The notes beneath the pieces were generated by a model. The model was not told where the DNA came from and ran no database searches. It saw only the letters and a program-made list of their open reading frames with translations. Of a stretch of 64,000 bases of DNA, positions 31,147 through 43,962 are shown piece after piece. The translations under genes were made by a program, and so were the position numbers. The stretch is taken from assembly GCF_003666245.1 (NCBI RefSeq), contig NZ_MJLZ01000002.1, positions 62,001 to 126,000 of the forward strand, written 5' to 3'. This DNA is from Brenneria alni (lineage in GTDB: Bacteria > Pseudomonadota > Gammaproteobacteria > Enterobacterales > Enterobacteriaceae). Position 1 is the first letter of the stretch, and every line of letters starts with the position of its first letter.

Positions 31147-31260
31147 GGGGGCCCTGTCGGTTCTCCCGCAACACTAACCTGTGGATTCGGTCAGGTCCGG
31201 AAGGAAGCAGCCGCAGCAGGAGACGTGTGTGCCGGGATGTAGCTGGCAGGGCCTCCACCA
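31147..31260 (+). ncRNA. ffs: 4.5S RNA of the signal recognition particle
   Basis: The 114 nt match E. coli ffs in length and architecture. The universally conserved apical domain GGTCAGGTCCGGAAGGAAGC is at about 31188-31207, and the two ends (GGGGGCCCTG and CAGGGCCTCC) pair to close the long hairpin. It binds Ffh to target membrane proteins. It lies after ybaZ as in E. coli. Confidence 0.97.
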
Positions 31261-31666
31261 ATCTTCCCTCATCATTATGTTGCTTTCATAAGTCTGGTTG
31301 CACTTTACACGCTATCTTGCGATGGAGTGGTAGCCGTTTCCTGCATCTTGAAATCTATTGGGTATAGACTTGTTCTTATGCTGTTTTAAGGGCATATAGT
31401 GAGACCAGCCATCATTGATTATCAGATATGTAACTTTAACTACATTTAACTGATATTGAATAACCTGGATTATTGAATTGGCGTATATGGCGTGATGATT
31501 TAATGATTTTTATAAAAATCAGTATTCTAATTATTTCTTTTATATGAAATACACTTTGTTACAAGTTTTGATTTATTAACACATTAAAAAAGGTAAGAAA
31601 AATGGCCGATAATGTTATCGGCGCAATGTATTGTATATTGGCGTTTATGTACTTTGCGTTAATGAA
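31261..31666. other. AT-rich gap between ffs and hha
   Basis: 406 nt without a gene. It contains one repeat end fragment (31340-31369); the remainder is AT-rich and shows nothing I can name. Confidence 0.5.
31340..31369 (-). repeat. End fragment of the dispersed intergenic repeat
   Basis: Read on minus, TATACCCAATAGATTTCAAG then ATGCAGG corresponds to the left end of the repeat at 46084 (TATACCTAATAGATTTCGAG then TTGCGGG). No right end follows. Confidence 0.7.
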
Positions 31667-31870
31667 TTAACGGACGTATTTCCATACAGCGGTTGGAACT
31701 TTGTCATAAAGTTTGTTCATCGTCAGTTCTGCCAGACGATGATCCGCTGCGGAAAAGAACATCTCCAGTTCATCGTTGGAGAGCTCATACTTGTTTTTTT
31801 CAATAACGCGTTCCAATGTGTCAATGGTTGTACATTTACGTAAACGCATCAAATAATCGATTTTTTTCAT
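31667..31870 (-). CDS. hha: Haemolysin expression-modulating protein Hha
   Basis: The 67-residue protein is of the Hha/YmoA family ([20 protein letters not shown] start, AVWKYVR end). Hha associates with H-NS to silence horizontally acquired, AT-rich DNA and also forms a toxin-antitoxin-like pair with TomB. It is the second gene after tomB, 57 nt away. Both AT-rich effector genes in this window are plausible H-NS/Hha targets, which is inference. Confidence 0.97.
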   Translation of the reverse strand: MKKIDYLMRLRKCTTIDTLERVIEKNKYELSNDELEMFFSAADHRLAELTMNKLYDKVPTAVWKYVR

Positions 31871-31927
31871 GTTGGCCTTTATGCTAACAGTACCTGGTGG
31901 GTTAATAAATAGGAGATAAATTATTAC

Positions 31928-32296
31928 TTAAGTTTTAGCAGGCGTACAGATGCTCCCTTCTGAGAACATTCCGAATAGCCTTTCTTTAGATTTCTTCCAT
32001 CCGCGCAACTCAGCATCATTGATGCCGTAGTTGCTAAACAGAACATAGGTGTCGTCTAAATACTTTTCAACCTGCTGAGAAAGCTCACCTTCGTCAGGGT
32101 ATTTTATTTTAAATGTCAGAATAAATGTAGCTATATGCTCAATAAGTTCATTTAATTGGAGGTTGATCGCAGATGTCGGGTCATTGACCCAGCCGTGACT
32201 GCTATCGCCTAACGTTACAATGCTTTCGTCGCACAGATTCTCACATAAGAATCTGAGTTGGGCAATATCATAATGTTTGGGTGTGTACTCATCCAT
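31928..32296 (-). CDS. tomB: Hha toxicity modulator TomB
   Basis: The 122-residue acidic protein matches TomB (YbaJ): MDEYTPKHYDIAQLRFLCENLCDE at the start and HGWVNDPTSAINLQLNELIEHIA at about 39-61. It attenuates Hha toxicity and affects biofilm formation in E. coli. It precedes hha in one operon. Confidence 0.97.
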   Translation of the reverse strand: MDEYTPKHYDIAQLRFLCENLCDESIVTLGDSSHGWVNDPTSAINLQLNELIEHIATFILTFKIKYPDEGELSQQVEKYLDDTYVLFSNYGINDAELRGWKKSKERLFGMFSEGSICTPAKT

Positions 32297-32964
32297 ATCA
32301 ATCCCTCCGTTAAGCCGTTATTCAGTGCTACTGCGGTTAACATCTGGTAAACAGGCAGACTGACAAAGTGCATAAGAGATTAGCTTTAACCATGTTTCTA
32401 CAATCATAATGTCTACAAGCAAGATTTCAATGCCTGGGATTTCGACAACCACCATTTAGTCCGCAATGGATTTATACCCGTCATACTTCAAGCTGCAGGT
32501 GTGTTGGCTGCCCTTACTCACCCCAGTCACTTACTCAAGTAAGCTTTTGGGGATTCGCTCAGTTGCCGCCTTCCTGCAACTCGAATTATTTAGGGTATAC
32601 ATCTTCCGATGCATCTTAACGTTTTAATCACGCCATTTTGATACATATCGCATCGCTCTGTATATAACTATAGCAAAAGAGTCAGTAAGATTCGCGCACA
32701 TTAGAAAAGGTTTTGTGTGCTATTTGTCGTGATTAAATCATAAAACTTTTCGGCAGCGGAATAGTCGCAATATCAGCTTATTAAATTAATTTGTGTATGG
32801 CTGGCGGTTTTATGGGATGAGGGAGGTGATGGGTTTCTTGTGCGAGTAAAGAAAATACTCAATAGGTCGTTTTTATCCTATTGTTTTTACTGTTTTTATT
32901 CAACCAGTTAAAAAACTCTGTTACATATATAACAGAGCTGTAGTGAGTTGTTATAGAAAAAGGG
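32297..32964. other. Gene-free region between tomB and rpmJ2
   Basis: 668 nt. It carries the tomB-hha promoter region, one full repeat copy (32473-32600) and a very AT-rich right half. No coding frame there resembles a known protein. Confidence 0.55.
32473..32600 (-). repeat. Dispersed intergenic repeat, copy A
   Basis: About 128 nt bounded by TATACCC (32473) and GGGTATA (about 32593-32599). Shared with copies at 46084-46212 and 52350-52621: end blocks GAGTTGCAGGAAGGCGGCAA and ACTTGAAGTATGACGGGTAT (or variants), and a central CTTAC-loop-GTAAG stem. It is inverted relative to the other two copies. Confidence 0.85.
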
Positions 32965-33108
32965 TTAATTTTTTTTCTTTTTCCTACCTTGTACAGCTTT
33001 AAACCGAGGGTTGGTTTTGCATATCACGTAGATGCGTCCACGGCGGCGCACCACTATACAATCGTTATGACGGTTTTTCGCTGAACGAAGCGAACTAAGC
33101 ACTTGCAT
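32965..33108 (-). CDS. rpmJ2: Zinc-independent ribosomal protein L36 paralogue
   Basis: The 47-residue product aligns along its length with E. coli YkgO ([20 protein letters not shown], then [13 protein letters not shown]) and lacks the zinc-binding CxxC of the normal L36. It replaces RpmJ under zinc starvation. The ATG at 33108 has a GAGAGGA site; an in-frame upstream ATG at 33165 is not supported. The usual partner rpmE2 (L31 type B) is absent upstream, where only a leader and a Zur box are found. Confidence 0.93.
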   Translation of the reverse strand: MQVLSSLRSAKNRHNDCIVVRRRGRIYVICKTNPRFKAVQGRKKKKN

Positions 33109-33239
33109 CTGAATATTCCTCTCTATATTTACTTGAAGAAGTGTCCTAAACACTGCTGGAAGCACGCAGCGCTGTCCTCTCTGGCCTATTCTTTCTGCTT
33201 CCCGGTATATAAGATGCGATACCGAAGAGGCTTTTTATT

Positions 33240-33257
33240 GTTATGTTATAACATAAC
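33240..33257. promoter_or_regulatory. Zur box upstream of rpmJ2
   Basis: GTTATGTTA and TAACATAAC form a perfect 18-bp palindrome matching the core of the enterobacterial Zur site (ATGTTATA..TATAACAT). It is about 132 nt upstream of rpmJ2 and predicts derepression under zinc limitation. Confidence 0.8.
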
Positions 33258-33378
33258 CCAATGTTACACTTTTTAGATGTGAGGATCAAATTTGATTTTT
33301 ATAAAGTCATGGTTTGTTCAGCGCAGTGAAGTATGAAAATGATGAAAAATACGAGGATGTGGTGGATGAGCTGGCAAT

Positions 33379-33405
33379 AAAAAAGGCCGCATTTGCGGCC
33401 TTTTG
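33379..33405. terminator. Terminator of acrAB
   Basis: AAAAGGCCGCA (33381-33391), loop TT and TGCGGCCTTTT (33394-33404) form a strong bidirectional terminator just beyond the acrB stop. Confidence 0.88.
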
Positions 33406-33420
33406 AAATCAGACAGAGGA

Positions 33421-36400
33421 TCAGTGGTGTTCTATCTGCTGATTATTATGTTGTTCTGGATCTTCATTTTTCTTTCCAAAGCGGCGGCGAACCACCACAA
33501 AGAATACCGGAACAAAGAAGATTGCCAGCACGGTGGCTGTTATCATCCCACCCATTACGCCAGTACCAACGGCGTTCTGAGCACCGGAGCCAGCGCCAGT
33601 ACTGATAACCAGGGGGACAACCCCAAGGATAAAGGCAAGAGAGGTCATCAGGATAGGACGCAAACGCATACGTACGGCATCCAGCGTTGCCTCGATGAGT
33701 CCTTTACCTTCTTTATCCATCAGGTCTTTTGCAAACTCCACGATCAGTATGGCGTTTTTCGCCGCCAGACCAATGGTTGTCAGCAGGCCCACCTTAAAGT
33801 AGACGTCATTTTCCAGGCCGCGCAGGGAAGCAGCTATAACCGCCCCAAGAATCCCCAATGGCACGACCAGCATAACCGAGAAGGGAATCGACCAGCTCTC
33901 GTACAAGGCAGCCAGACACAGAAATACCACAATCAGGGATATGGTATACAGCGCCGGAGCCTGACCACCGGACAACAGTTCCTGATAGGACATGCCTGTC
34001 CATTCGTAGCCAATGCCTGTGGGCAGTTTTGATACGAACTCTTCCATCAGCGCCATAGCTTCACCGGTACTTTTCCCAGGCGTAGCCTCACCCTGTATCT
34101 GCATGGACGGCTGGCCGTTATAACGTTCCAGACGTGGGGAGCCATATTCCCAGTGACTTTGTGAGAAAGAGGAGAAGGGTACCATCTGCCCATTACTGCC
34201 GCGCACATACCAGTTTTTAATATCATCCGGCAGCATACGGAAAGGCGCATCAGCCTGCACATACACTTTCTTCACTCGACCACGATCGATGAAGTCATTT
34301 ACATAACTTCCGCCCAGCACCGTCGCCAGCGTAGCATTCACATCCGCCAGAGAAACGCCAAGCGCCTCTACTTTTTCCTGATCGATATCAAGCCGGAACT
34401 GTGGCGTATCTTCCATGCCGTTAGGACGAACCTGTACCAGCATATCGGGACGCTCCGCAGCCATGCCCAACAGTTGATTACGCGCTTCTGTGAGCTTTTC
34501 ATGACCGAGGTTCGCCTGGTCAATCAACTGAAAGTCAAATCCCGTCGCGGTTCCCAATTCTACGATCGCGGGAATATTCGCTGCAATAACGATACCTTCT
34601 TTGATCTTACTGAAAGCCGCGTTGGCCCTGGCCGCGATGGCGGCAACCTTATTCTCCGAACCATCGCGATCATCCCAGTCGTTCAGGCTGGCAAATGCCA
34701 ATCCCGCATTCTGGCCGCGCCCCGCGAAGCCGAATCCATTGACCGCGAAGACTGATCTGACGTTGTTCTTCTCTTCTTCCAGATAATACTTGGTCATCTT
34801 GTCCAGTACTTTCTGTGTCTCTTCCTGTGTTGCGCCTGCTGGCAACTGCACGATATTGAGCAGTACCCCCTGATCTTCTTCAGGCAGAAAAGAGCTTGGC
34901 AAACGCAAGAACATGAATGCCAGACCCACGACAATCAGCAGATAAACCAGTAGATAGCGACCAGTACTGCGCAGGATGTTGCCTACGCTATCGGTGTAGT
35001 GGTGCGTACTCTTGTCGAACATGTTGTTAAACCAGCCGAAGAAGCCGGTTTTCTTGCCATGGTCGCCTTTAGTGATGGGTTTTAACAGCGTGGCGCAGAG
35101 TGCCGGCGTTAAAATCAACGCCACCAATACTGAGAGGGCCATCGCGGAAACAATGGTGACGGAGAACTGGCGATAGATGGCGCCGGTTGAACCACCGGTG
35201 AAAGCCATCGGCACGAATACCGCAGAGAGAACCAGTGCGATCCCAACCAGCGCTCCCTGTATCTGCCCCATCGATTTTCTGGTGGCTTCTTTAGGTGGTA
35301 AACCCTCTTCCTCCATCACACGTTCAACGTTTTCCACCACTACGATGGCGTCATCCACCAAAAGCCCGATGGCGAGTACCATTGCAAACATAGTCAGTGT
35401 GTTGATGGAATAGCCAAATAGCGAAAGAATGGCGAATGTACCCAGCAGTACCACGGGTACGGCAATCGTCGGGATCAGCGTGGCGCGGAAGTTCTGTAAG
35501 AACAGATACATCACCAAAAATACCAACACAATGGCTTCTATAAGTGTTTTTACCACCTCTTTAATAGAAATTTGAACGAACGGCGTCGTGTCGTAGGGGT
35601 AAACCACTTTCAGACCGGCAGGGAAGAACTCCTGAAGACGGGCGAGTTCGGTTTTCACCGCAGAGGCGGTATCCAGCGCATTTGCGCCCGTAGCCAGCTT
35701 AATCCCGATACCGCCAGCTGATTGGCCATTGTAGCGGGCGACAACATCATAGCTTTCACCACCCAATTCGACACGTGCCACATCCTTCAGGCGAACTTGT
35801 GAGCCGTCCGGATTAACCCTGAGTAGAATGTTGGAAAACTCTTCCGCCGAGTTCAGGCGTGTTTGTGCAATGATCGAAGCATTCAATCTTTGGCCGGGAA
35901 CTGATGGCGCTCCGCCCAACTGGCCTGCGGCGATTTGGTTGTTCTGCACCGTGATGGCGGTCGTGACATCGCCCGTCGTCAACTGATAGTTATTCAGCTT
36001 GTTCGGATCCAGCCAGATACGCATGGCGTATTGCGCACCGAACAGTTGTACGTCACCAACGCCATTGGTACGGCTGATGGGATCTTGTACGTTGGCGGCC
36101 ACATAGTCGGCGATATCCTGACCTGTCATTTTGCCATCTTCACTGATGAAGCCGACAACCATCAGGAAGCTACTGCTGGATTTTTGTACGCTAACCCCTT
36201 GTTGCTGAACTTCCTGGGGCAACAGCGGCATTGCCAACTGGAGTTTGTTTTGTACCTGAACCTGCGCAATATCGGGATCAGTACCCGCTTCAAAGGTCAG
36301 CGTAATTGTCGTGGACCCTGATGAGTCGCTGCTGGAGGACATATACATCAGGTTATCGATACCGTTCATGTTCTGTTCGATAACCTGAGTCACTGAGTCT

Positions 36401-36573
36401 TGCAGTGTTGAAGCATCTGCCCCTAAATAGGTTGCTGAAATTTCAACTGCTGGAGGCGCAATCGTAGGATATTGGGCAATAGGTAATTTCACAATCGCCA
36501 ACGCCCCAGCCAACATCGTGACGATGGCTATTACCCACGCAAAAATGGGTCGATCTATAAAAAAGTTAGCCAT
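33421..36573 (-). CDS. acrB: Multidrug efflux RND permease AcrB
   Basis: The 1050-residue inner-membrane pump has twelve helices and two large periplasmic loops. The proton-relay residues are present: the double Asp in [17 protein letters not shown] (helix 4, about 407-408) and the Lys in [16 protein letters not shown] (helix 10). The family motif [15 protein letters not shown] and FFGRR-like C-terminus ([11 protein letters not shown]) are also clear. It exports drugs, bile salts and plant antimicrobials with AcrA and TolC. It lies 16 nt after acrA. Confidence 0.98.
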   Translation of the reverse strand: MANFFIDRPIFAWVIAIVTMLAGALAIVKLPIAQYPTIAPPAVEISATYLGADASTLQDSVTQVIEQNMNGIDNLMYMSSSSDSSGSTTITLTFEAGTDPDIAQVQVQNKLQLAMPLLPQEVQQQGVSVQKSSSSFLMVVGFISEDGKMTGQDIADYVAANVQDPISRTNGVGDVQLFGAQYAMRIWLDPNKLNNYQLTTGDVTTAITVQNNQIAAGQLGGAPSVPGQRLNASIIAQTRLNSAEEFSNILLRVNPDGSQVRLKDVARVELGGESYDVVARYNGQSAGGIGIKLATGANALDTASAVKTELARLQEFFPAGLKVVYPYDTTPFVQISIKEVVKTLIEAIVLVFLVMYLFLQNFRATLIPTIAVPVVLLGTFAILSLFGYSINTLTMFAMVLAIGLLVDDAIVVVENVERVMEEEGLPPKEATRKSMGQIQGALVGIALVLSAVFVPMAFTGGSTGAIYRQFSVTIVSAMALSVLVALILTPALCATLLKPITKGDHGKKTGFFGWFNNMFDKSTHHYTDSVGNILRSTGRYLLVYLLIVVGLAFMFLRLPSSFLPEEDQGVLLNIVQLPAGATQEETQKVLDKMTKYYLEEEKNNVRSVFAVNGFGFAGRGQNAGLAFASLNDWDDRDGSENKVAAIAARANAAFSKIKEGIVIAANIPAIVELGTATGFDFQLIDQANLGHEKLTEARNQLLGMAAERPDMLVQVRPNGMEDTPQFRLDIDQEKVEALGVSLADVNATLATVLGGSYVNDFIDRGRVKKVYVQADAPFRMLPDDIKNWYVRGSNGQMVPFSSFSQSHWEYGSPRLERYNGQPSMQIQGEATPGKSTGEAMALMEEFVSKLPTGIGYEWTGMSYQELLSGGQAPALYTISLIVVFLCLAALYESWSIPFSVMLVVPLGILGAVIAASLRGLENDVYFKVGLLTTIGLAAKNAILIVEFAKDLMDKEGKGLIEATLDAVRMRLRPILMTSLAFILGVVPLVISTGAGSGAQNAVGTGVMGGMITATVLAIFFVPVFFVVVRRRFGKKNEDPEQHNNQQIEHH

Positions 36574-36589
36574 GAATTACCGGCTCCTG

Positions 36590-37780
36590 TTAAGACTTCG
36601 CGGGTTCAGCCTGAGACTGCTGCGGCTGATCGTTCTCTTGAGCGACTTCTTTTCCTGTCACTTGCATACCGGTTTTGATCTTTTGAAGGCCGGTCACAAT
36701 GATTCGGTCACCCTCTTTTAAACCATCGGTGACCAGCCATTTATCACCAATCGCCTTTGAGGTGGTGATAATGCGTTGCTCGACTTTATCTCCTTCGCCG
36801 ATAATCATCGCAGTGGCTTCACCCCGTGGAGTACGGGTCACTCCTGTCTGCGGAACCAGCAAAACGTTGTCTCTTACACCGGAATCCAGACGTGCACGCA
36901 CAAACATTCCCGGTAAAAGATCGTGCTGTGGGTTAGGGAAAATTGCCCGCAGGGTAATAGAGCCTGTTGTTTCGTCTACCGTGACATCGGAAAATTCCAA
37001 CGTACCAGATTGAGCATATTCAGAACCATTATCCAACAACAGACGGACGGTGGCTTTACCTTCACTTTGTTTCAGTGTGCCATCTTCCAGTTCTTTTTTC
37101 AGACGCAGGAAGTCATTGCTTGATTGCGTCACATCGACATAAATAGGATCAAGCTGCTGAACGGTGGTTAATGCTGTGGTTTGGCCGGTAGAAACCAGTG
37201 CGCCTTCAGTCACCGTTGATTTCCCCGCTCGGCCTGATATCGGCGAATTGACTTTGGTATAGGCTAGGTTGATTTGAGCATTATCTAATGCGGCTTTGGC
37301 TGCTTGTACACTGGCATCGGCCTGACGAGACGTTGCGACGGCTTCGTCGTAATCCTGCTTGCTGATGTAATTGGTTCCCAACAGTGGTTTATAGCGGTTA
37401 ACCGTCAGGCGGGCAATCTCCGCACTTGCCTGAGCCTGAGCCAATGAGCCTTTGGCGCTGTTGTAATCAGCTTGATAAGGCGCAGGATCAATTTGATACA
37501 GTGATGAACCAGCCTGAATATCGCTACCTTCAACAAAGTTGCGTTTCAGGATAATGCCACCGACCTGAGGACGGACTTCAGAGATACGATAAGCATTGGT
37601 GCGGCCCGGCAAATCAGTAGTAATATTGAGCGCTTGTGCTTTTAATGTCACTATTCCGACTTCAGGCGCCTGTTGCGCACCAGCCTGCTGTTCTTCACTA
37701 TTATCGCATCCTGCGAGAATTAAGCCGCCAGAAAGCATCAGAACTGCCGCCAGAGGCGTTAGCCCTCTGTTTTTGTTCAT
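36590..37780 (-). CDS. acrA: Multidrug efflux periplasmic adaptor AcrA
   Basis: The 396-residue lipoprotein has the lipobox GLILAGC (Cys25) and the adaptor layout: beta-barrel, lipoyl and alpha-helical hairpin domains (LPGRTNAYRISEVRPQVGG at about 58-76; SPISGRAGKSTVTEGALV at about 179-196). It links AcrB to TolC. Its promoter faces acrR across an operator-containing gap. Confidence 0.98.
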   Translation of the reverse strand: MNKNRGLTPLAAVLMLSGGLILAGCDNSEEQQAGAQQAPEVGIVTLKAQALNITTDLPGRTNAYRISEVRPQVGGIILKRNFVEGSDIQAGSSLYQIDPAPYQADYNSAKGSLAQAQASAEIARLTVNRYKPLLGTNYISKQDYDEAVATSRQADASVQAAKAALDNAQINLAYTKVNSPISGRAGKSTVTEGALVSTGQTTALTTVQQLDPIYVDVTQSSNDFLRLKKELEDGTLKQSEGKATVRLLLDNGSEYAQSGTLEFSDVTVDETTGSITLRAIFPNPQHDLLPGMFVRARLDSGVRDNVLLVPQTGVTRTPRGEATAMIIGEGDKVEQRIITTSKAIGDKWLVTDGLKEGDRIIVTGLQKIKTGMQVTGKEVAQENDQPQQSQAEPAKS

Positions 37781-37870
37781 AGATAAACCTCAAGTATCCG
37801 ATTTGAAATTGACCAATGGATCACGCGCTTTAAAACCCATTGCTGCGATAATTTTATGTTCATGCTATGT

Positions 37871-37894
37871 TACATACATACTCGAATGTATGTA
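37871..37894. promoter_or_regulatory. AcrR operator
   Basis: TACATACAT (37871-37879), six bases and ATGTATGTA (37886-37894) form a 24-bp palindrome with the same arms as the E. coli AcrR box. It lies in the acrA-acrR divergent promoter region, so AcrR can repress both transcripts. Confidence 0.88.
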
Positions 37895-37922
37895 AATCAT
37901 CCTTTGTTTCAAATACAGCGAT

Positions 37923-38561
37923 ATGGCACGAAAAACCAAACAACAGGCTCAGGAAACTCGACAACAGATACTGGATGCTGCCTTGAGAATATTCTCAGAG
38001 CATGGCGTGTCTGCTACATCGCTGGCTGATATTGCCGCAACCGCAGGGGTGACCCGGGGTGCTATTTACTGGCATTTTAAAAATAAAGTTGAGTTATTTG
38101 ACGAAATTTGGATACAGGCTGAATCAAAACTCAAGGATTTTGAAATAGAGTATCAGACAAAATTTCCTGATAATCCACTTTATGTTATGCGTGAATTATT
38201 GATTTATATGCTTCGTTTAACGGTGAGTGACCCCCAGTGGCGATCGATGATGGAGATTGTCTTTCATAAATGTGAGTTTGTCGGTGAAATGCTACAGTTT
38301 TATAACGCCCGTAAAGCGCTTTATTTCGGCTGCTATGCTCATATTGAAAATAATTTAATAGGCTGTATTCGCATAGGACTGTTGCCAGCGGATATTCACC
38401 TCCGTCGGGCGGCTATCGCGATGCGTGCCTACTTCTCCGGCATCATGGAAAACTGGCTGTTTATGCCGGAAAGTTTTGATCTTAATCAGGACGCCCCTGC
38501 ATTGGTTGACTCTTTTATCGATATGCTCCGCTTCAGCGCCTCGCTACGTAAGTCAGCCTGA
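37923..38561 (+). CDS. acrR: TetR-family repressor AcrR
   Basis: The 212-residue repressor has the N-terminal helix-turn-helix (FSEHGVSATSLADIAATAGVTRGAIYWHF, about 23-51) nearly identical to E. coli AcrR and a divergent C-terminal ligand domain. It represses acrAB and is released by many hydrophobic drugs. mscK, which follows in E. coli, is not here. Confidence 0.97.
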   Translation: MARKTKQQAQETRQQILDAALRIFSEHGVSATSLADIAATAGVTRGAIYWHFKNKVELFDEIWIQAESKLKDFEIEYQTKFPDNPLYVMRELLIYMLRLTVSDPQWRSMMEIVFHKCEFVGEMLQFYNARKALYFGCYAHIENNLIGCIRIGLLPADIHLRRAAIAMRAYFSGIMENWLFMPESFDLNQDAPALVDSFIDMLRFSASLRKSA

Positions 38562-38571
38562 TAGCGCTGAT

Positions 38572-38772
38572 TCACGCGCCATCCGTCTCTGAATCCCAAT
38601 TCAACGGGTTACCCGTCAAGGCCGTTTTTTCCTGCCGCATTTTTTTCTGAAAGTCTTTGTGCACAATTTCCAGGGCGGCCAGCGCGATCTGTGGTTCGAT
38701 TTGGTTATCTTCCAGCAGCATGATCAGATCGACTGCCAGTTTGACTTCTGGTGCCGCATTTTCCAGTGACAT
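38572..38772 (-). CDS. rsmS: Small protein RsmS (YbaM, DUF2496)
   Basis: The 66-residue acidic protein starts MSLENAAPEVKLAVDLIMLLED and matches the YbaM/DUF2496 family. It was named RsmS in Pectobacterium, where it affects virulence regulation; in many enterobacteria it is next to priC, as here. The mechanism is not visible from sequence. Confidence 0.9.
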   Translation of the reverse strand: MSLENAAPEVKLAVDLIMLLEDNQIEPQIALAALEIVHKDFQKKMRQEKTALTGNPLNWDSETDGA

Positions 38773-38844
38773 TTTACATCCACCTTTCGCGATCGGTATT
38801 GTGTCTTTCAGATATAGCAGAGAGTTAAGAGAAACCGCCAGAAG

Positions 38845-39381
38845 TTACAACCCTTGTTCCCGGCGTTCAATTAATCGCTCCAGACGTGCCAGAGCCTGCC
38901 GGCACCGCGCCAGTCGTCCCTCAAGTGCCGCCAGCTCCTTTTGCAGACGTTGCTGTTCGCTGAATTGTGTTTGATCGTTCAGCAGGCTCTCTCTGTCATT
39001 AATCATCGACAGCAGGCGGCGCTCGTAGTCCTGATGTTCGGCCAGCTTATGGTAAAGGTCCTGTGGCGGCGTTTCCGCCGTCAATTCCTGACGCCGTAAA
39101 GACAGGGTTGCCAGTTCACGTTGCAGCGCCGTGATTTGCCTCACCAGCTTTTCGGTCATGAAAGCGACCCGGTCAGGGCGTTGCTCGACGACCAACTGCC
39201 TGATGGATTTCAGATTTTGATTAACCTCATTGAAATAATCTTTCAGCCGTGTGCCATAGCTGCTGAAGAGTTGGCGATCAAAGCGCGACTGAGGTACGGG
39301 CTTATCAGCCAATGGTTCGATCTCTTTTGCCAGCGTGTCAATTTGTTGTTCAAGCACGAGCAGCAGTTTGTGGGTATTCAC
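38845..39381 (-). CDS. priC: Primosomal replication protein N''
   Basis: The 178-residue helical protein matches PriC (LLLVLEQQIDTLAKEIEPLA start; FDRQLFSSYGTRLKDYFNEV at about 34-53) and ends with a basic coiled-coil region. It helps reload DnaB at stalled forks with gaps. It is upstream of rsmS in the same direction. Confidence 0.93.
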   Translation of the reverse strand: MNTHKLLLVLEQQIDTLAKEIEPLADKPVPQSRFDRQLFSSYGTRLKDYFNEVNQNLKSIRQLVVEQRPDRVAFMTEKLVRQITALQRELATLSLRRQELTAETPPQDLYHKLAEHQDYERRLLSMINDRESLLNDQTQFSEQQRLQKELAALEGRLARCRQALARLERLIERREQGL

Positions 39382-39590
39382 ACACTGTTCCTTATTATTC
39401 GATTAGCAGGCGGCGGGCCGATAGTTCAGCTTGCCCGTGAATACCCGCTGATACAACCTTTTCACCAGGTATCGTGATTTCTTTACTTTAATGATTATCG
39501 CAATTACCAGGCGGCTGATGTTGGTGGTAGAGTGAAGTTGTGGGGTAACGTTTCACTTACCCGCCAACAGTCAACGGATTAAAGGTGAAT

Positions 39591-39959
39591 ATGTATCGCG
39601 CAGTGCTGATTGTCATGGGGTGGGTGAGTGTCGTTCTGGCAACGTTGGGTATTGTATTGCCGCTGTTGCCGACCACCCCTTTTTTATTGTTGGCTGCCTG
39701 GTGTTTTGCGCGTTCGTCGCCACGTTTTCATTGCTGGCTGTTATACCGCTCCTGGTTTGGGGGGTATTTGCGCCACTGGCAGCAACATCGGGCTTTGCCG
39801 CCTGGCGCGAAATGGAAAGCGGTTATCGTCATTTTATTGACGTTTGCTCTCTCGCTCTGGCTGGTTAAAATTAGTTGGGTTAGAGTTCTGTTATTGGTGG
39901 TGCTGGCAATTTTGCTGACGTTTATGCTTCGTCTGCCGGTTGTTGAACCGGAACGATAA
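39591..39959 (+). CDS. ybaN: DUF454 inner-membrane protein YbaN
   Basis: The product of about 122 residues has three to four hydrophobic segments and the DUF454 signature GIVLPLLPTTPFLLLAAWCFARSS (about 20-43). The function is unknown. I prefer ATG 39591, which has AAAGG five bases upstream, over an in-frame GTG at 39585. Confidence 0.9.
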   Translation: MYRAVLIVMGWVSVVLATLGIVLPLLPTTPFLLLAAWCFARSSPRFHCWLLYRSWFGGYLRHWQQHRALPPGAKWKAVIVILLTFALSLWLVKISWVRVLLLVVLAILLTFMLRLPVVEPER

Positions 39960-40143
39960 ACATACGCTGAATTGTAGAGACGGTTGCATTTGCTGGTCAG
40001 TTTGACTAGATTTGAGCGTTTTCGTGCACGGTCGCCGCTTCCCTGTTGCAAGAACCAGAACTCCATCAAGGTAATGCTGGGCGTAATGGGCTGGCCGTGG
40101 CCAGCATTTGTACTATCAGAACGTTTTATCAGGCACAGATATG

Positions 40144-40695
40144 ATGACCGCTACCGCGCAACTGTCAGAATTGATTAAAAACAGCATAAAAAGTATTCCC
40201 GATTATCCGAAACCGGGCATATTGTTCCGTGACGTGACAAGCCTGCTGGAAGACCCGTCTGCGTATGCCGCGAGTATTGATAGGCTGGCGAACCATTATC
40301 GCAATATGGATATTACCAAGGTTGTGGGTACTGAAGCGCGTGGCTTTCTGTTTGGCGCTCCGGTGGCGCTGGCGTTGGGTGTTGGATTTGTTCCGGTACG
40401 TAAACCCGGTAAATTGCCGCGCCCGATCATCAGCGAAAGTTACGAGCTTGAATATGGCACGGATAGCCTGGAAATTCACTCGGATGCGATTGATGCAAAT
40501 GATAACGTTCTGGTGATTGACGATCTGCTGGCTACGGGCGGAACGGTAGAAGCCACGGTAAAACTGATCCGTCGTTTAGGCGGCACGGTGACCGATGCCG
40601 CATTTGTTATCAATCTGTTCGATCTGGGGGGCGCACAGCGTCTGGAAGCGATGGGGGTTACCTGCTATAGCCTGGTTGACTTTCCCGGACATTAA
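40144..40695 (+). CDS. apt: Adenine phosphoribosyltransferase
   Basis: The 183-residue enzyme (same length as E. coli Apt) makes AMP from adenine and PRPP in purine salvage. The PRPP-binding motif [16 protein letters not shown] is at about 121-136, and [10 protein letters not shown] at about 60-69. Two consecutive ATGs (40141, 40144) are present; MTATAQ is the family start. Confidence 0.97.
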   Translation: MTATAQLSELIKNSIKSIPDYPKPGILFRDVTSLLEDPSAYAASIDRLANHYRNMDITKVVGTEARGFLFGAPVALALGVGFVPVRKPGKLPRPIISESYELEYGTDSLEIHSDAIDANDNVLVIDDLLATGGTVEATVKLIRRLGGTVTDAAFVINLFDLGGAQRLEAMGVTCYSLVDFPGH

Positions 40696-40769
40696 TCATA
40701 ACGGCCTCGCCGATAACCGCACGGCTGTGTTAGCATGACCTCCTCAATAACTCGACTGTTGCGGTATTG

Positions 40770-43184
<2,415 letters not shown>

Positions 43185-43185
<1 letters not shown>

Positions 43186-43790
43186 TGCAAACCAGTCCGC
43201 TTCTTGAATCGCTGATGGAAGCCCTGCGCTGTTTACCGGGCGTCGGGCCGAAATCAGCCCAGCGCATGGCGTTTCACCTGTTGCAGCGTAATCGTAGCGG
43301 GGGGATGCGTCTGGCGCAGTCGTTGACTCATGCGATGTCTGAAATCGGTCACTGTGCGGATTGCCGCACCTTTACCGAACAGGACGTATGTTCGATTTGT
43401 TCGAATCCCAGACGTCAGCAAAATGGTCAAATTTGTGTGGTGGAAAGTCCTGCGGATATCCATGCCATAGAGCAGACCGGGCAATTTGCCGGGCGTTATT
43501 TTGTATTGATGGGGCACCTGTCGCCGCTGGATGGCATCGGCCCGGACGATATCGGTCTGGGGCGACTGGAGGCGCGTCTGGAAAGCGAATCCATCAATGA
43601 AGTCATTCTGGCAACCAACCCGACGGTAGAAGGTGATGCAACGGCCAACTATATTGCCGAACTGTGCGCGCAATATGGCGTCATGGCCAGCCGCATTGCC
43701 CACGGCGTGCCTGTCGGCGGCGAGTTGGAAATGGTGGATGGCACCACGCTTTCTCATTCGCTAGCTGGTCGTCAGCCTTTCCGGTTTTAA
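43185..43790 (+). CDS. recR: Recombination mediator RecR
   Basis: The 201-residue protein has an N-terminal helix-hairpin-helix ([17 protein letters not shown], about 17-33), the zinc finger CADCRTF...CSIC (about 57-72) and a Toprim domain ([16 protein letters not shown]). With RecFO it loads RecA on SSB-coated gaps. It is coupled to ybaB. Confidence 0.97.
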
Positions 43791-43877
43791 CTCCCTCTGG
43801 TTGTTGGGCGTTCCACCTGACAGCCATTCTATAGCCTCATTTTCCTGCTCTTTTTCTCCGGTCTGAATTTTTCTCCC

Positions 43878-43906
43878 CTTGAAATAACCGCTGTTTATCC
43901 CCATTT
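43878..43906 (+). promoter_or_regulatory. Sigma-32 heat-shock promoter of htpG
   Basis: CTTGAAA (43878-43884), a 14-nt spacer and CCCCATTT (43899-43906) are a perfect match to the sigma-32 consensus. htpG starts 57 nt downstream. Confidence 0.9.
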
Positions 43907-43962
43907 CATGCTCATCGTCAGTTTAATCAGCCTGAATAATATTAGGATTGAGGTAAGCAACA

